64,000 bases of DNA from Flavobacteriales bacterium ALC-1. Lineage in GTDB: Bacteria; Bacteroidota; Bacteroidia; Flavobacteriales; Flavobacteriaceae. A model generated the notes under the pieces. The model was not told the DNA's origin. It saw only the letters and a program-made list of their open reading frames with translations, and did not search any database. The stretch is from NCBI GenBank assembly GCA_000171875.1, contig ABHI01000002.1, positions 965,780 through 1,029,779 of the forward strand. The letters run 5' to 3'. Every line of letters begins with the position of its first letter. Positions within the stretch are counted from its first letter, which is position 1. The translations under genes and the position numbers were made by a program. Below are positions 36,680 to 45,286 of the stretch, piece after piece.

Positions 36680-37702
36680 ATGAATAATCCGCTTTTAAAA
36701 CTTTACAGATCTAAGATTTACACAGCTTTAATGATGTTAGGTTTTTTGTTGTGTATTGGTGTGGTAGGCTATAGAATCATCTCTGGTTATAACTGGTTAG
36801 ATGCATTTTATATGACCGTTATCACAATCACAACTGTTGGTTTTGCTGAGGTTAATCCTTTAGACACACAATCTAAAATATTTACTATTTTTTTAATTCT
36901 TGCAAGTGTAGTTATAGTAGGTTATGCTATTTCTATAATTACAGAATATATTTTAAGTCGAAATAATTTTGAAGATATAAAACAACGAAAAATGCAGAAG
37001 AAAATTGATGCCATGTCTAATCACATCATCATATGTGGGTATGGACGTAATGGAAAGCAAGCGGCAAAAAAATTGCTAGCTTATAATAAGCCGTACGTAG
37101 TTATTGAACGTAATAAAGAGATTATTGAAAAATTTCAAGAAGATGATATTCCTTTTGTTTTTGGAAATGCCAATGAAGATGAAACACTTTATGAAGCTGG
37201 TATTGAAAAAGCAAGTACACTAATATCTGCTTTGCCTAATGATGCAGATAATTTATTTGTGGTTTTATCGGCTAGACAGATTAATAAAAAAATGCACATT
37301 ATTAGTAGAGCCTCACAAGAAACATCTTATGAAAAGCTAAAATTAGCTGGTGCTAATAATGTAATTCTTCCAGACCGTATAGGTGGAGACCATATGGCAT
37401 CCTTAGTTGTAATACCAGATTTAGTAGAGTTTATAGATAATCTGGGTATCGTAGGGGAAAGAAATATTAATGTGGAAGAAGTTAAAGTAGAACAACTCTA
37501 TGATGTTAAGGAAGTAAAAACAATTAGAGATCTCGATTTACGAAAAAAAACAGGCTGCACAGTTATTGGGTTTAAAGACGAAAACGGAGAATATATTGTT
37601 AATCCAGAGGCAAATACTAAATTGGTTGCTAGTTCTAAAATTATTGTTTTAGGCCGCCCAGAACAAATACACAAGTTAAATTCTGAATATAACATTGGGT
37701 AA
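36680..37702 (+). CDS. Potassium channel with RCK (TrkA-N) domain
   Basis: 340 aa. Two membrane helices flank the pore loop YMTVITITTVGFAE (filter TTVGF at 51-55; the usual GYG is VGF), then an RCK N-terminal Rossmann fold (IIICGYGRNGKQAAKKL, nucleotide motif GYGRNG) and a TrkA-C-like end (LRKKTGCTVIGFKDENGEYIVNPEANTKLVASSKIIVLG). It is a KcsA/MthK-type K+ channel gated by ligand binding in the cytosolic ring. The preceding PspC-like gene is 1 bp upstream. Confidence 0.93.
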   Translation: MNNPLLKLYRSKIYTALMMLGFLLCIGVVGYRIISGYNWLDAFYMTVITITTVGFAEVNPLDTQSKIFTIFLILASVVIVGYAISIITEYILSRNNFEDIKQRKMQKKIDAMSNHIIICGYGRNGKQAAKKLLAYNKPYVVIERNKEIIEKFQEDDIPFVFGNANEDETLYEAGIEKASTLISALPNDADNLFVVLSARQINKKMHIISRASQETSYEKLKLAGANNVILPDRIGGDHMASLVVIPDLVEFIDNLGIVGERNINVEEVKVEQLYDVKEVKTIRDLDLRKKTGCTVIGFKDENGEYIVNPEANTKLVASSKIIVLGRPEQIHKLNSEYNIG

Positions 37703-37798
37703 TCTAAGCTACCATTTTAACGCTTGATACTTTAAAAACTCAAAAATTTTTAGCATCTTGTCGCCATTAAAACTAAAAACTAACTAATAACTATACTC

Positions 37799-39415
37799 AT
37801 GAAGAAATATCTTCTATCAATTTTTGCATTATTATTACCATTATTAAACTTTGCTCAAGAGGCAGAAAAAGGACTCGATCAGAAAATTGACGAAGCTTTT
37901 CAGCCAGTAGCAGATGGTTTTTTTGATGCAATTTTCTTTCCAATTTATAAGAGTGAAACAATGGAGATTCCTTTTGTTCTCGTTTTATTAGTTGGTAGTG
38001 CTTTATTTTTTACAATATATTTTAAGTTTCCAAATATTCGATTTTTTGGAAAAGCAATTAATGTTGTTAGAGGAAAATATGATGATATAGATCATGCTAC
38101 AGTTGAGCCTGCATATGGTGATTCTACACCAGGAGGAGATTCTATTGAAACGATTAGAGATGAAAGTGAAGAAGGAGAAGTAAGTCACTTTCAAGCATTA
38201 GCAACTGCTGTTTCAGGTACTGTTGGTAATGGTAATATTGCTGGTGTAGCTTTAGCGATTGCACTTGGTGGACCTGGTGCCACGTTTTGGATGATTGTAT
38301 GTGGTCTTTTAGGAATGTCAACAAAATTTGTTGAATGTACATTAGGTGTTCAGTTTAGAGATGTTGGTGAAGATGGTGTAGTTTATGGTGGTCCAATGTA
38401 TTATATAAGTAAGGGTTTAAAGTCTAAAGGTTTTAAAACCTTAGGTAAAGTAGCTGCAGCAATATTCGCTGTGTTTTGTATTGGAGGTTCTTTTGGTGGT
38501 GGTAACGCTGCGCAATCTAATCAAGCTACTATAGTAATTAAAGAATTATTTAATTGGGAGAGTACAGCTGCTGGTGCAATTGTAGGTTTAGTTTTAGCAG
38601 TTCTTGTAGGTATCATAATCATTGGAGGTATAAAACGTATTGCTCAGGTAACTGAGAAAGTAGTACCATTTATGGCTGTAATGTATGTTGCAGCATGTTT
38701 ATATATTATATTAAGTAATTTTAGCTTAATAGATGATGCAGTCGGTTTAATTGTCAGAGAAGCATTTAACCCAACCGCATTTGGTGTAGGTACACTAATA
38801 GGAGTGTTGTTAGTAGGATTCCAAAGAGCAGCATTTTCAAATGAAGCAGGTGCAGGTTCTGCATCGATAGCGCATTCAGCAGTGAAGACAAAATATTCAG
38901 CTTCTGAAGGATTGGTAGCGTTATTAGAGCCATTTATTGATACTGTTTTAATTTGTACAATGACAGCTTTAGTAATTGTGATTTTTAACTTTGGAGGTTT
39001 CTTTGAATATGGTGGTGATGGATCCGGAGTAGTATTTATTGATGGTGTTGGATATGAAGGAGCAGGAATTACTTCTAAGGCATTCGCACAATATATACCT
39101 TATTCTAATGTATTCTTAACTGTAGCAGTTGTGCTTTTTGCTGTTTCTACAATGATATCATGGTCTTATTATGGGCTTCAATCATGGAAGTTTTTATTCG
39201 GTAGAGGAAAAACAGCAGATATGGTTTATAAACTTTTATTCTTAATGTTTGTGGTTATTGGTGCAGCAGCAAGTATGGGATCAATCTGGAAATTCTCTGA
39301 TGCAATGATTTTTGCAATGATTTTCCCTAACATGGTTGGTTTATTCTTTTTATTCCCAATTGTTAAAAAACAATTAGTCCGTTACCTAGATGCTATAAAA
39401 GCAAATAAGGCTTAA
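37799..39415 (+). CDS. Alanine/glycine:cation symporter (AGCS family)
   Basis: 538 aa, about 11 membrane helices. It has an N-terminal signal-like segment (MKKYLLSIFALLLPLLNFAQ) followed by a helix, then the AGCS hallmarks ATAVSGTVGNGNIAGVALAIALGGPGATFWMIVCGLLGMSTKFVECTLGVQFR and GFQRAAFSNEAGAGSASIAHSA. It imports small amino acids with Na+ or H+. The N-terminal extension of about 50 residues before the first core helix is longer than in E. coli DagA-like proteins. The next gene begins 17 bp later and carries a terminator-shaped hairpin in its first codons. Confidence 0.93.
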   Translation: MKKYLLSIFALLLPLLNFAQEAEKGLDQKIDEAFQPVADGFFDAIFFPIYKSETMEIPFVLVLLVGSALFFTIYFKFPNIRFFGKAINVVRGKYDDIDHATVEPAYGDSTPGGDSIETIRDESEEGEVSHFQALATAVSGTVGNGNIAGVALAIALGGPGATFWMIVCGLLGMSTKFVECTLGVQFRDVGEDGVVYGGPMYYISKGLKSKGFKTLGKVAAAIFAVFCIGGSFGGGNAAQSNQATIVIKELFNWESTAAGAIVGLVLAVLVGIIIIGGIKRIAQVTEKVVPFMAVMYVAACLYIILSNFSLIDDAVGLIVREAFNPTAFGVGTLIGVLLVGFQRAAFSNEAGAGSASIAHSAVKTKYSASEGLVALLEPFIDTVLICTMTALVIVIFNFGGFFEYGGDGSGVVFIDGVGYEGAGITSKAFAQYIPYSNVFLTVAVVLFAVSTMISWSYYGLQSWKFLFGRGKTADMVYKLLFLMFVVIGAAASMGSIWKFSDAMIFAMIFPNMVGLFFLFPIVKKQLVRYLDAIKANKA

Positions 39416-39432
39416 GATATTTGTATTAAAAT

Positions 39433-40308
39433 ATGAAATCCCATTTCCAGTTTTCTAATAAACAACGAAATGGGATTTTTTTATTGATCTTTATTATAGT
39501 CGTACTACAATGTGTGTATGCTTTTGTTGATTTTTCTAAAGATGAAGTTCCTGTAAATCAAGAAGACATCAATGCGTTTAGAAGGGAATTAGATTCACTG
39601 CGTTTGGTTGAGCTTGAAAATAATAAACCAAAAACCTATCCATTCAACCCCAATTACATTACAGATTATAAAGGTTATACATTAGGTATGACAACTGATG
39701 AGATTGATAGACTTCACAACTTTAGAGATGGAAATCAGTGGGTGAATTCCGCTAAAGACTTTCAGAACGTTACTAAAGTTTCAGATTCTTTATTGGCTGA
39801 GATATCTCCATATTTTAAGTTTCCAGATTGGGCTACCAATCCAAAGCCAAGAACTAATTCATATAATAACTCGTATTCAAATAATAATACTCCAAAAACG
39901 TATACTCAAAAGATTGATTTAAATAAAGCTACAGCAAATCAATTGCAAAAAGTATATGGAGTAGGAGAAAAGCTTTCCGAACGTATCATTAAATATCGTA
40001 ATAAATATAAAGGAGGTTTTATCGCAGATGTTGAACTTTCTGAAGTTTGGGGGTTAGTACCAGAAGTTATAGAGCGTATTAAAAATGACTTTACAGTAAA
40101 GACTCCGCGAACAATTAATAAGTTTAATCTCAATACAGCGACGAGAGATCAGTTAGTAACTATACAATATATAGATTACGAAGTTGCTAACAATATTATA
40201 GAAGAACGTGCACTCAGAGAAGGCTTTAAATCTTTAGAAGAATTAACAAAAGTTGAAGATTTTCCTATCAAAAAAATCGAGATAATTAAGTTATATTTGC
40301 ATCTGTAA
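39433..40308 (+). CDS. Helix-hairpin-helix (ComEA-like) membrane protein
   Basis: 291 aa: a single N-terminal membrane helix (QRNGIFLLIFIIVVLQCVYAFV, about 10-31), a linker, then two helix-hairpin-helix regions: IDLNKATANQLQKVYGVGEKLSERIIKYRNKYKGGF and FNLNTATRDQLVTIQYIDYEVANNIIEERALREGFKSL. HhH motifs bind DNA non-specifically, as in competence protein ComEA; here the protein is anchored in the membrane with the HhH domains outside the cytoplasm or in it. The DNA sequence of the first 16 codons folds into a 12-bp hairpin followed by a T-tract. Confidence 0.85.
   Translation: MKSHFQFSNKQRNGIFLLIFIIVVLQCVYAFVDFSKDEVPVNQEDINAFRRELDSLRLVELENNKPKTYPFNPNYITDYKGYTLGMTTDEIDRLHNFRDGNQWVNSAKDFQNVTKVSDSLLAEISPYFKFPDWATNPKPRTNSYNNSYSNNNTPKTYTQKIDLNKATANQLQKVYGVGEKLSERIIKYRNKYKGGFIADVELSEVWGLVPEVIERIKNDFTVKTPRTINKFNLNTATRDQLVTIQYIDYEVANNIIEERALREGFKSLEELTKVEDFPIKKIEIIKLYLHL
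39436..39482 (+). terminator. Terminator-like hairpin inside the start of the HhH gene
   Basis: AAATCCCATTTC (39436-39447) pairs with GAAATGGGATTT (39467-39478) and the descending arm merges with T7 (39476-39482). It lies at codons 2-16 of the HhH gene and 20 bp after the AGCS symporter stop, so it could end the symporter transcript unless the region is being translated. Confidence 0.65.
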
Positions 40309-40321
40309 CAAATTGCAATAC

Positions 40322-41488
40322 ATGTCTGATTTATATTTCACAGAAGAACATAATTTATTTAGAGAAAGTCTTAGAGATTTCCTGCAAAAAGAAGTGGTGC
40401 CTCATATTGAAAAATGGGAAGAAACTGGTCATATAGAGCGTTTCATCTGGAAGAAATTTGGAGACATGGGTTACTTTGGTTTAGCAACACCTGAAGATTA
40501 TGGTGGATTAGATTTAGACTTATTTTATACGGTTATTTTTCTTGAAGAAATGCAACGCATCAACTCTGGTGGATTTGCTGCAGCAATGTGGGCACATGCA
40601 TATTTAGCAATGACGCACCTTAACAAAGAAGGGAATCATGAACAAAAGGAAAAGTATTTAACACCAAGTGCATTAGGTGATGCTATAGGCTGTTTATGTA
40701 TTACAGAGCCTTTTGGAGGTAGTGATGTAGCTGGTATGCGAACAACTGCGGTAAAAAAGGGTGATAGTTATATCATTAATGGTTCTAAAACATTTATAAC
40801 AAATGGTGTTTATAGTGATTATTTAATAGTCGCAGCTAAAACAAGTCCTGAATTAGGAAATAAAGGGATTAGCATATTTGTAATGGATAGAGATACGCCT
40901 GGTATTTCTGCTACAAAATTGGATAAGTTGGGTTGGAGAGCTTCAGATACTGGAGAAATAGCTTTTGATAATGTTGAGATTCCAGCTTCAAATATAATGG
41001 GGGAAGAAAATCAAGGCTTCCCTTATATAATGCAGCATTTTGCTTTAGAGCGATTAGTAATGGCTGTGAACTCACATGCTAGAGCAGAATATGCTTTAGA
41101 ATATGCTAAACAATATATGAGTGAACGTACAGCATTTGGTAGAACTATAGATAAGTTCCAAGCTTTAAGACATACCTATGCAGATTGTGAAACACAAATG
41201 GAAATCTGCAAACAATTTAATTATTATGTAGCAAAGCGATTAGATATGGGAGACTATGTTGTAAAGGAAGCAACCATGTCTAAACTGCAATCAACAAAAA
41301 TGGCAGACGATGTTATTTACCAATGTCTTCAATTTTTAGGTGGTTATGGCTATATGGAAGAATATCCATTAGCTCGTATGGCTAGAGATAGTCGTTTAGG
41401 ACCGATTGGTGGTGGTACATCAGAGATACTCAAGGAAATAATTGCTAAAATGGTTATTGATAATAAGGATTATAAGCCAGCGACTTAA
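40322..41488 (+). CDS. Acyl-CoA dehydrogenase (LCAD/IVD-type active site)
   Basis: 388 aa from the ATG at 40322 (MSDLYFTEEHNLFRESLRDFL); an in-frame TTG at 40313 is less likely. FAD-dependent dehydrogenase forming a trans-2-enoyl-CoA; signature segments GCLCITEPFGGSDVAGMRTTAVKKG and GYGYMEEYPLARMARDSRLGPIGGGTSEILKEI. The catalytic Glu is not in the usual C-terminal YEGT position, which reads IGGGT here. Instead Glu243 in HFALERLVMAVN corresponds to the base of isovaleryl-CoA and long-chain acyl-CoA dehydrogenases. Electron-transfer flavoprotein is expected as acceptor. A terminator follows at 41516. Confidence 0.93.
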   Translation: MSDLYFTEEHNLFRESLRDFLQKEVVPHIEKWEETGHIERFIWKKFGDMGYFGLATPEDYGGLDLDLFYTVIFLEEMQRINSGGFAAAMWAHAYLAMTHLNKEGNHEQKEKYLTPSALGDAIGCLCITEPFGGSDVAGMRTTAVKKGDSYIINGSKTFITNGVYSDYLIVAAKTSPELGNKGISIFVMDRDTPGISATKLDKLGWRASDTGEIAFDNVEIPASNIMGEENQGFPYIMQHFALERLVMAVNSHARAEYALEYAKQYMSERTAFGRTIDKFQALRHTYADCETQMEICKQFNYYVAKRLDMGDYVVKEATMSKLQSTKMADDVIYQCLQFLGGYGYMEEYPLARMARDSRLGPIGGGTSEILKEIIAKMVIDNKDYKPAT

Positions 41489-41515
41489 AAATTTAATCGA
41501 GTTAACGAAATTCAG

Positions 41516-41541
41516 AATCCTGCTAATGTGCAGGATTTTTT
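41516..41541 (+). terminator. Terminator of the acyl-CoA dehydrogenase gene
   Basis: AATCCTGC (41516-41523) TAATGT GCAGGATT (41530-41537) followed by a T-tract to 41541. Confidence 0.85.
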
Positions 41542-41601
41542 GTTTAAAATTCAATATTACTTATAACTAATAGTTATATTTAATAACATCTATAAAGATA
41601 T

Positions 41602-42492
41602 ATGAGTCTCAAAACATTTTCAGATTATTTATTGTTAGAAAAGAAGTATTCTAAACATACGGCTTTAGCTTATATAAGAGACATTGAAATGTTTCAAGAT
41701 TTTTTAGAAGAGCATCACGATTCTGAAGTGCTTTCAAAAGTTGGATATTCAGAAATAAGGGAATGGATTGTAAAACTTGTCAATAGTGGGATTTCAAACC
41801 GAACCGTTAATAGAAAAATATCTTCGCTAAACACCTATTTTAAATTCCTTATAAAAACTCAAACCATAAAAATTAATCCTTTAAAACAACATAAGGCTTT
41901 AAAAGTTGGAAAGAAAGTGCAACTACCTTTTTCTGAAGAAGAATTAAAAGCTGTTCTTGAGAATTCTATTGAAGTACACGATTTTGAAAGTGCAAGAAAT
42001 CATTTAATCATTGAGTTATTTTATGCTACAGGAATAAGGCGAATTGAGTTGGTAGAGATAACTATAAATGATATAGATTTTGGTAACAAGCAATTAAAAG
42101 TCTTAGGTAAGCGAAACAAGGAACGCTATATACCTTTAATAGACTCTTTAATTATATCTATAAAAAATTATTTAAAGTATCGTTCTCAATTGGAAACGAT
42201 AAATGATAAAGAGGTGTTATTTTTAACCAAAAAAGGTCTTAAAATTTACGAAATGCTTGTTTACAGAATAATAAATAAGTATTTTAGTGAAGCATCTACT
42301 AAAGCAAAATGTAGTCCACATGTATTAAGGCACTCATTTGCTACTCACTTATTAAATCAAGGTGCAGATTTAAATGCAGTAAAAGAACTTCTTGGGCATA
42401 CCAGTTTAGCAGCCACTCAGGTCTATACTCACAATAGTATAGCCGAATTAAAAAAAGTGTATGCTAAATCGCATCCGAGAAATCTTCGTTAA
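41602..42492 (+). CDS. xerC: Tyrosine recombinase XerC/XerD type
   Basis: 296 aa, typical Xer length. N-terminal SAM-like DNA-binding domain (FSDYLLLEKKYSKHTALAYIRDIEMF..NRTVNRKISSLNTYFKFLI) and a C-terminal catalytic domain with Arg146 (GIRR), the Lys of GKRNKE, His240-x-x-Arg243 (HVLRHSFATHLL), His266 (LGHTS) and the nucleophile Tyr275 (QVYTH). All six catalytic positions are present, so it is expected to resolve chromosome dimers at dif. It lies upstream of hpf in the same direction with a 77-bp gap. Whether it is XerC or XerD cannot be settled here. Confidence 0.9.
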   Translation: MSLKTFSDYLLLEKKYSKHTALAYIRDIEMFQDFLEEHHDSEVLSKVGYSEIREWIVKLVNSGISNRTVNRKISSLNTYFKFLIKTQTIKINPLKQHKALKVGKKVQLPFSEEELKAVLENSIEVHDFESARNHLIIELFYATGIRRIELVEITINDIDFGNKQLKVLGKRNKERYIPLIDSLIISIKNYLKYRSQLETINDKEVLFLTKKGLKIYEMLVYRIINKYFSEASTKAKCSPHVLRHSFATHLLNQGADLNAVKELLGHTSLAATQVYTHNSIAELKKVYAKSHPRNLR

Positions 42493-42560
42493 GTATTGTA
42501 CTTAACAATAATTAATTTGAGTTAAATAAATTTTGTTTTAGCTCTTATGTTTAACCAAAA

Positions 42561-42566
42561 AGGAGG
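42561..42566 (+). promoter_or_regulatory. Consensus Shine-Dalgarno before hpf
   Basis: AGGAGG, with three bases between it and the ATG at 42570. The other genes of this window that I inspected lack such a site, as is usual in Bacteroidota, where ribosomal anti-SD access is limited. Confidence 0.8.
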
Positions 42567-42569
42567 AAT

Positions 42570-42875
42570 ATGAAAGTAAACACACAATCCGTAAATTTTA
42601 ATGCAGATAGTAAGCTTATCGATTTCATTCAGAAACGAATGGATAAATTAGATATGTTCTATGACAAAATAATACAATCTGATGTGTATTTAAAAGTTGA
42701 GAATACTAGTGATAAAGAAAATAAAATTTTTGAAGCCAAGGTAAGTGTGCCAGGTGATAGCTTTATAGTTAAAAAGCAATGTAAAACCTTTGAAGAGGGC
42801 ACTGATTCGGCAATTGCTTCTTTAGAAAGACAAATCAAAAAAAGAAAAGAAAAGTTAAGATCAAAAGTTAGATAA
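42570..42875 (+). CDS. hpf: Ribosome hibernation promoting factor, short form
   Basis: 101 aa. The short HPF/RaiA fold: MKVNTQSVNFNADSKLIDFIQKRMDKL, FYDKIIQSDVYLKVENTS, FEAKVSVPGDSFIVKKQCKTFEEGTDSAIASLERQIKKRKEK, with the basic C-terminus expected to lie along 16S rRNA near the decoding site. It lacks the C-terminal dimerisation domain of the long form. It blocks translation on inactive ribosomes. It has an AGGAGG site 3 nt upstream of the start, and lies upstream of the tRNA-tuf cluster. Confidence 0.9.
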   Translation: MKVNTQSVNFNADSKLIDFIQKRMDKLDMFYDKIIQSDVYLKVENTSDKENKIFEAKVSVPGDSFIVKKQCKTFEEGTDSAIASLERQIKKRKEKLRSKVR

Positions 42876-42985
42876 AATTTTTTCAAAAATGTTTTGAATA
42901 AATAAATAAAACACTACATTTGCAGTCCGTTAGAAATAGCGGGCTTTTTTATGGTCGATTTTTGATGGTAAAAAAGTAGGAAAAA

Positions 42986-43059
42986 GCCGATGTAGCTCAG
43001 CTGGCTAGAGCAGCTGATTTGTAATCAGCAGGTCGTGGGTTCGAGTCCCTCCATCGGCT
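42986..43059 (+). tRNA. tRNA-Thr (anticodon TGT)
   Basis: 74 nt cloverleaf: acceptor GCCGATG pairs with CATCGGC, D-arm AGCTCAGCTGGCTAGAGC, anticodon stem GCTGA/TCAGC with loop TTTGTAA, T-arm GTGGGTTCGAGTCCC, discriminator T. CCA is not encoded. First of four tRNAs before tuf. Confidence 0.95.
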
Positions 43060-43123
43060 CTAAAAATTTAAATTTTTTGCTTGGAATTTAGGTTTTTTGA
43101 ATTTGAAATATTGAATAAATTTT

Positions 43124-43206
43124 GGGGAGATACTCAAGCGGCCAACGAGGACAGACTGTAAATCTGTTGGTTTTCACCTTCGCAGGTTCGAATCCTGCTC
43201 TCCCCA
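43124..43206 (+). tRNA. tRNA-Tyr (anticodon GTA)
   Basis: 83 nt: acceptor GGGGAGA/TCTCCCC, anticodon loop CTGTAAA, a long variable arm as in bacterial class II tRNA-Tyr, T-loop GGTTCGAATCC and discriminator A. CCA is not encoded. Confidence 0.95.
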
Positions 43207-43271
43207 CAAAGAATTTTAAATAAGAAGTTGTCAAAAGCGAGCTTTTGTAAAACTACGATTAAAAATTCTTT

Positions 43272-43289
43272 GGATTGGGTCACCAATCC
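43272..43289. repeat. Perfect short hairpin in the tRNA spacer
   Basis: GGATTGG GTCA CCAATCC, a 7-bp stem with a 4-nt loop, in the 170-bp spacer between tRNA-Tyr and tRNA-Gly. No T-tract follows, so it may be an RNA processing or mRNA stability element. Nothing else is recognised in this spacer. Confidence 0.4.
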
Positions 43290-43376
43290 AGGATCATCGA
43301 GCAAATCGAGATAATCCAAAACTTTGAAATATTGAAAACCTTTCACAAGTTCTAATTAAAGAATTTATGATAAAAA

Positions 43377-43449
43377 GCGAGAGTAGCTCAGTTGGTAGAG
43401 CGTCAGCCTTCCAAGCTGAATGTCGCCGGTTCGAACCCGGTCTCTCGCT
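43377..43449 (+). tRNA. tRNA-Gly (anticodon TCC)
   Basis: 73 nt: acceptor GCGAGAG/CTCTCGC, anticodon loop CTTCCAA, T-arm CCGGTTCGAACCCGG, discriminator T, no encoded CCA. Confidence 0.95.
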
Positions 43450-43455
43450 CTAAAA

Positions 43456-43475
43456 ATTCCTGCGAAGGCAGGAAT
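43456..43475. repeat. Short palindrome ATTCCTGC-GAAG-GCAGGAAT
   Basis: Perfect 8-bp stem with a GAAG tetraloop in the spacer between tRNA-Gly and tRNA-Thr. Its core resembles short palindromes repeated between genes in flavobacteria; a half copy (ATTCCTGCG) sits at about 33409-33417. Confidence 0.5.
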
Positions 43476-43509
43476 CTCATTTAGTTTAATGAGAACATAA
43501 ACACTTTAC

Positions 43510-43581
43510 GCCGGTGTAGCTCAGGGGTAGAGCGTTTCCTTGGTAAGGAAGAGGTCACGAGTTCAAATCTCGTCATTGGCT
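43510..43581 (+). tRNA. tRNA-Thr (anticodon GGT)
   Basis: 72 nt: acceptor GCCGGTG pairs with CATTGGC through two G-U pairs, D-arm with a short loop (GCTCAGGGGTAGAGC), anticodon loop TTGGTAA, T-arm ACGAGTTCAAATCTCGT, discriminator T. CCA is not encoded. Second threonine tRNA in this cluster, 70 bp before tuf. Confidence 0.93.
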
Positions 43582-43651
43582 CTTTTTTCTAAGATAGATT
43601 TAGAATTAACAATTGAACACTAATAATAATTAAGATTAAAATAAATTAAAC

Positions 43652-44839
43652 ATGGCAAAGGCAACTTTCGATCGTTCAAAACCACACTTAAATATTGGTA
43701 CTATTGGACACGTAGATCACGGTAAAACAACTTTAACTGCTGCTATTACTAAAGTATTAGCTGATGCAGGTTTATCTGAAGCAAGATCATTTGATCAAAT
43801 TGATAATGCACCAGAAGAAAAAGAAAGAGGTATAACAATTAATACTTCTCACGTAGAATATGCAACAGCAAATCGTCATTACGCTCACGTTGACTGTCCA
43901 GGTCACGCGGATTACGTAAAGAACATGGTTACTGGTGCTGCACAAATGGATGGTGCTATCTTAGTTGTTGCTGCAACTGATGGTCCTATGCCACAAACAC
44001 GTGAGCATATCTTACTTGGTCGTCAGGTAGGAATTCCTCGTATCGTTGTATTCATGAATAAAGTGGATATGGTTGATGATGAAGAATTATTAGAATTAGT
44101 AGAAATGGAAATCAGAGATTTATTATCATTTTATGAATATGATGGTGATAATGGTCCTGTAGTAGCTGGTTCTGCTTTAGGTGCACTTAATGGTGAGCAA
44201 AAGTGGGTTGATACTGTGATGGAATTAATGAATCAAGTTGATGCTTGGATTGAAGAGCCAAAGCGTGAGGTTGATAAAGATTTCTTAATGCCAATTGAAG
44301 ATGTATTCTCAATTACTGGTCGTGGAACTGTTGCAACAGGTCGTATCGAAACTGGTATTGCTAACACTGGTGATCCTGTAGAGATTATTGGTATGGGTGC
44401 TGAGAAATTAACATCTACTATTACTGGTATTGAAATGTTCCGTCAAATCTTAGATAGAGGTGAAGCTGGTGATAATGCTGGTATCTTATTAAGAGGTATT
44501 GAGAAATCTCAAATCTCTAGAGGTATGGTAATTACTAAACCTGGTTCGGTAACACCACACGCTAAATTTAAAGCTGAGGTTTATATCCTTAAGAAAGAAG
44601 AAGGTGGTCGTCACACACCATTCCATAATAACTACCGTCCACAGTTCTATGTACGTACAACTGATGTAACTGGAAACATCCAATTACCTGATGGAGTTGA
44701 GATGGTGATGCCTGGTGATAACTTAACAATTACAGTAGATTTAATCAACACAATTGCAATGAACGTAGGTTTACGTTTCGCTATCCGTGAAGGTGGTAGA
44801 ACAGTTGGTGCTGGTCAGGTAACTGAAATTTTAGACTAA
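43652..44839 (+). CDS. tuf: Elongation factor Tu
   Basis: 395 aa, full length. [15 protein letters not shown] (G1), [13 protein letters not shown] (switch I), DCPGHADY (G3), [10 protein letters not shown] (G4) and SALGALNGE (G5) are present, followed by beta-barrel domains II ([14 protein letters not shown]) and III ([24 protein letters not shown]). EF-Tu delivers aminoacyl-tRNA to the ribosomal A site. The gene lies between tRNA-Thr(GGT) and tRNA-Trp, so the tRNAs may be processed from the tuf transcript. A hairpin at 44863 follows. Confidence 0.99.
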   Translation: MAKATFDRSKPHLNIGTIGHVDHGKTTLTAAITKVLADAGLSEARSFDQIDNAPEEKERGITINTSHVEYATANRHYAHVDCPGHADYVKNMVTGAAQMDGAILVVAATDGPMPQTREHILLGRQVGIPRIVVFMNKVDMVDDEELLELVEMEIRDLLSFYEYDGDNGPVVAGSALGALNGEQKWVDTVMELMNQVDAWIEEPKREVDKDFLMPIEDVFSITGRGTVATGRIETGIANTGDPVEIIGMGAEKLTSTITGIEMFRQILDRGEAGDNAGILLRGIEKSQISRGMVITKPGSVTPHAKFKAEVYILKKEEGGRHTPFHNNYRPQFYVRTTDVTGNIQLPDGVEMVMPGDNLTITVDLINTIAMNVGLRFAIREGGRTVGAGQVTEILD

Positions 44840-44862
44840 ACAAAATAGTTAAATAGTTAATT

Positions 44863-44890
44863 AAGGTGTCCCGAATTATCGGGATGCCTT
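44863..44890 (+). terminator. Hairpin between tuf and tRNA-Trp
   Basis: AAGGTGTCCCGA pairs with TCGGGATGCCTT (two G-U pairs) around an ATTA loop. It lacks a strong T-tract, so it may partly end transcription or mark a processing point between tuf and the tRNA-Trp/secE part. Confidence 0.5.
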
Positions 44891-44901
44891 GATTATTGTT
44901 T

Positions 44902-44974
44902 ACGGGTTTAGCTCAGTTGGTAGAGCACTGGTCTCCAAAACCAGGTGTCGGGAGTTCGAGTCTCTCAACCCGTG
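44902..44974 (+). tRNA. tRNA-Trp (anticodon CCA)
   Basis: 73 nt: acceptor ACGGGTT/AACCCGT, anticodon stem CTGGT, loop CTCCAAA with CCA anticodon, T-arm GGGAGTTCGAGTCTCTC, discriminator G as expected for tRNA-Trp. It precedes secE, the usual position in bacteria. Confidence 0.96.
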
Positions 44975-45071
44975 CGAAGCACAATTGTGAGCAAGTAGCT
45001 TTAGAATAAATAAGTCTCGCAACAAGAATAAAATAGGATTAATTATTATAATCCGAAATAAAATAAATCAA

Positions 45072-45269
45072 ATGGCAGGAGTAATAACATATATAAAGGA
45101 ATCTTTTGAAGAGTTAAAGAACAATGTGTCTTGGACACCTTGGCCAGAAGCTCAAAGATTAACAGTAATTGTAGCTGTATTTTCAATTATATTTTCATTA
45201 GCTATTTGGGGAGTTGACACTGTTTTTAGTAGAGCAGTGAAAGCGTATTTTACATTTATTAACGGATAA
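45072..45269 (+). CDS. secE: Preprotein translocase subunit SecE
   Basis: 65 aa. Short amphipathic helix (ITYIKESFEELKNNVSWTPWPEAQRLT) and one membrane helix (about 30-50), the minimal single-helix SecE. It clamps the SecY channel. It is followed by nusG after 17 bp, the standard order. Confidence 0.96.
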   Translation: MAGVITYIKESFEELKNNVSWTPWPEAQRLTVIVAVFSIIFSLAIWGVDTVFSRAVKAYFTFING

Positions 45270-45286
45270 CAACAACAAAGAAGATT

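Noticed and set aside
41489..41601. Looked for an rpsU (bS21) gene near xerC and hpf
   Set aside because: The 113-bp gap is too small and no bS21-like frame appears in the window; I am not sure enough of the expected neighbourhood to call its absence unusual.
43134..43346. Minus-strand frame across tRNA-Tyr reading ...GESRIRTCEGENQ...
   Set aside because: A common false gene: the sequence is the complement of the tRNA and its spacer.
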